6,105 nt of DNA from Vampirovibrionales bacterium. Lineage in GTDB: Bacteria; Cyanobacteriota; Vampirovibrionia; Vampirovibrionales; JAGQHJ01. Made by a program: the position numbers and the translations under genes. Below are positions 5,919-6,105 of this stretch, piece by piece. A model generated the notes under the pieces. That model searched no databases and was not told the DNA's origin. It saw only the letters and a list, made by a program, of their open reading frames with translations. Location: assembly GCA_025451145.1 (NCBI GenBank), contig JANWKX010000039.1:1-6105 (forward strand). Direction: 5' to 3'. The first letter of the stretch is position 1, and each line of letters begins with the position of its first letter.

Positions 5919-5928
5919 TGTTAACTGT

Positions 5929-6105
5929 ATGCCCATCACGTTTTCCGTAACTTGTGATTCAGATGCGGAACTGGCTCGCTTTTTGAAAAGCGTCCATATC
6001 GATGAGTCATTGATATCAGCATATCGAACAGAGAAAAAAGGAGAAGCGGCAGAAACTAACGGAAAATCAGCAAAATCGAATAGAAAAAAAGGATTGAGTG
6101 GGAAA
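5929..6105 (+). CDS. Hypothetical protein, N-terminal 59 residues (cut by window end)
   Basis: The frame opens at ATG 5929 behind a strong AGGAG site and a good promoter, and has no stop to the window end. The protein begins MPITFSVTCDSDAELARFLK, a short region that looks folded, and continues into a hydrophilic Lys/Ser/Ala-rich stretch (about 36-59) with KSAKSNRKKG, probably disordered or nucleic-acid binding. I do not recognise the family, and no signal peptide or membrane segment is visible. The possible operator at 5882-5897 suggests it is regulated. The start is well supported; function is unknown. Confidence 0.65.
   Translation, partial: MPITFSVTCDSDAELARFLKSVHIDESLISAYRTEKKGEAAETNGKSAKSNRKKGLSGK

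Larger units (their letters stand above)
5552..5928. other. Gene-free stretch rich in inverted repeats
   Basis: This 377-bp gap contains no convincing coding frame. It holds the 10-bp inverted repeat at 5611-5640, the 8-bp hairpin at 5684-5709, further AGCCCT/AGGGCT arms at 5775-5780, 5818-5823 and 5839-5844, and the promoter with an overlapping inverted repeat at 5853-5897. A possible + strand promoter, TTGATT (5716-5721) with TATCTG (5740-5745) at 18 bp, followed by GGCTT (5750-5754) pairing with AAGCC (5774-5778) and then CTTTTT, suggests a short transcript or attenuated leader. No known RNA family is recognised. Confidence 0.45.

Overview
The window is an ordinary-looking stretch of a gammaproteobacterial-type chromosome. 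By eye it is moderately AT-rich, with short intergenic gaps, good Shine-Dalgarno sites and compact genes. The mix of a kynurenine-pathway tryptophan 2,3-dioxygenase, a CapK/PaaK-like adenylating enzyme, a minimal cation transporter and a Ser-rich lytic transglycosylase would fit the Legionellales. That placement is an inference from overall character; no marker in the window fixes it. I see no insertion sequence, CRISPR array, integrase or phage module.

Left part (1-2076): the N-terminal half of kynA (tryptophan 2,3-dioxygenase) runs leftwards off the window edge. A 238-bp intergenic region separates it from a rightward, complete 477-residue protein of the PaaK/CapK branch of adenylate-forming enzymes. 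That region holds a 16-bp inverted repeat and an 11-bp inverted repeat with a 55-bp spacer, and is the most likely place for shared regulation of the two divergent genes.

Middle part (2077-4624): a complete tRNA-Arg(CCT) gene on the + strand is followed by three leftward genes. From right to left in order of transcription these are a lytic transglycosylase with a TTG start and no visible signal peptide, a six-helix CDF-like cation transporter without the usual cytoplasmic C-terminal domain, and an unrecognised 135-residue protein. Gaps of 93 and about 250 bp mean they need not be one operon.

Right part (4625-6105): a 333-bp gap with small palindromes precedes a rightward NADPH-dependent FMN reductase-family flavoprotein. 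A 377-bp gene-free stretch rich in inverted repeats follows, including five copies of AGGGCT/AGCCCT. The start of a further rightward gene of unknown function, with a convincing promoter and ribosome binding site, is cut by the window end.

No multi-gene novel system is evident. The points most worth a second look are the structured 5552-5928 stretch, the two similar inverted repeats centred on CAGTCATG, the divergent kynA/adenylating-enzyme pair, the altered metal site of the transporter, and the signal-less lytic transglycosylase.
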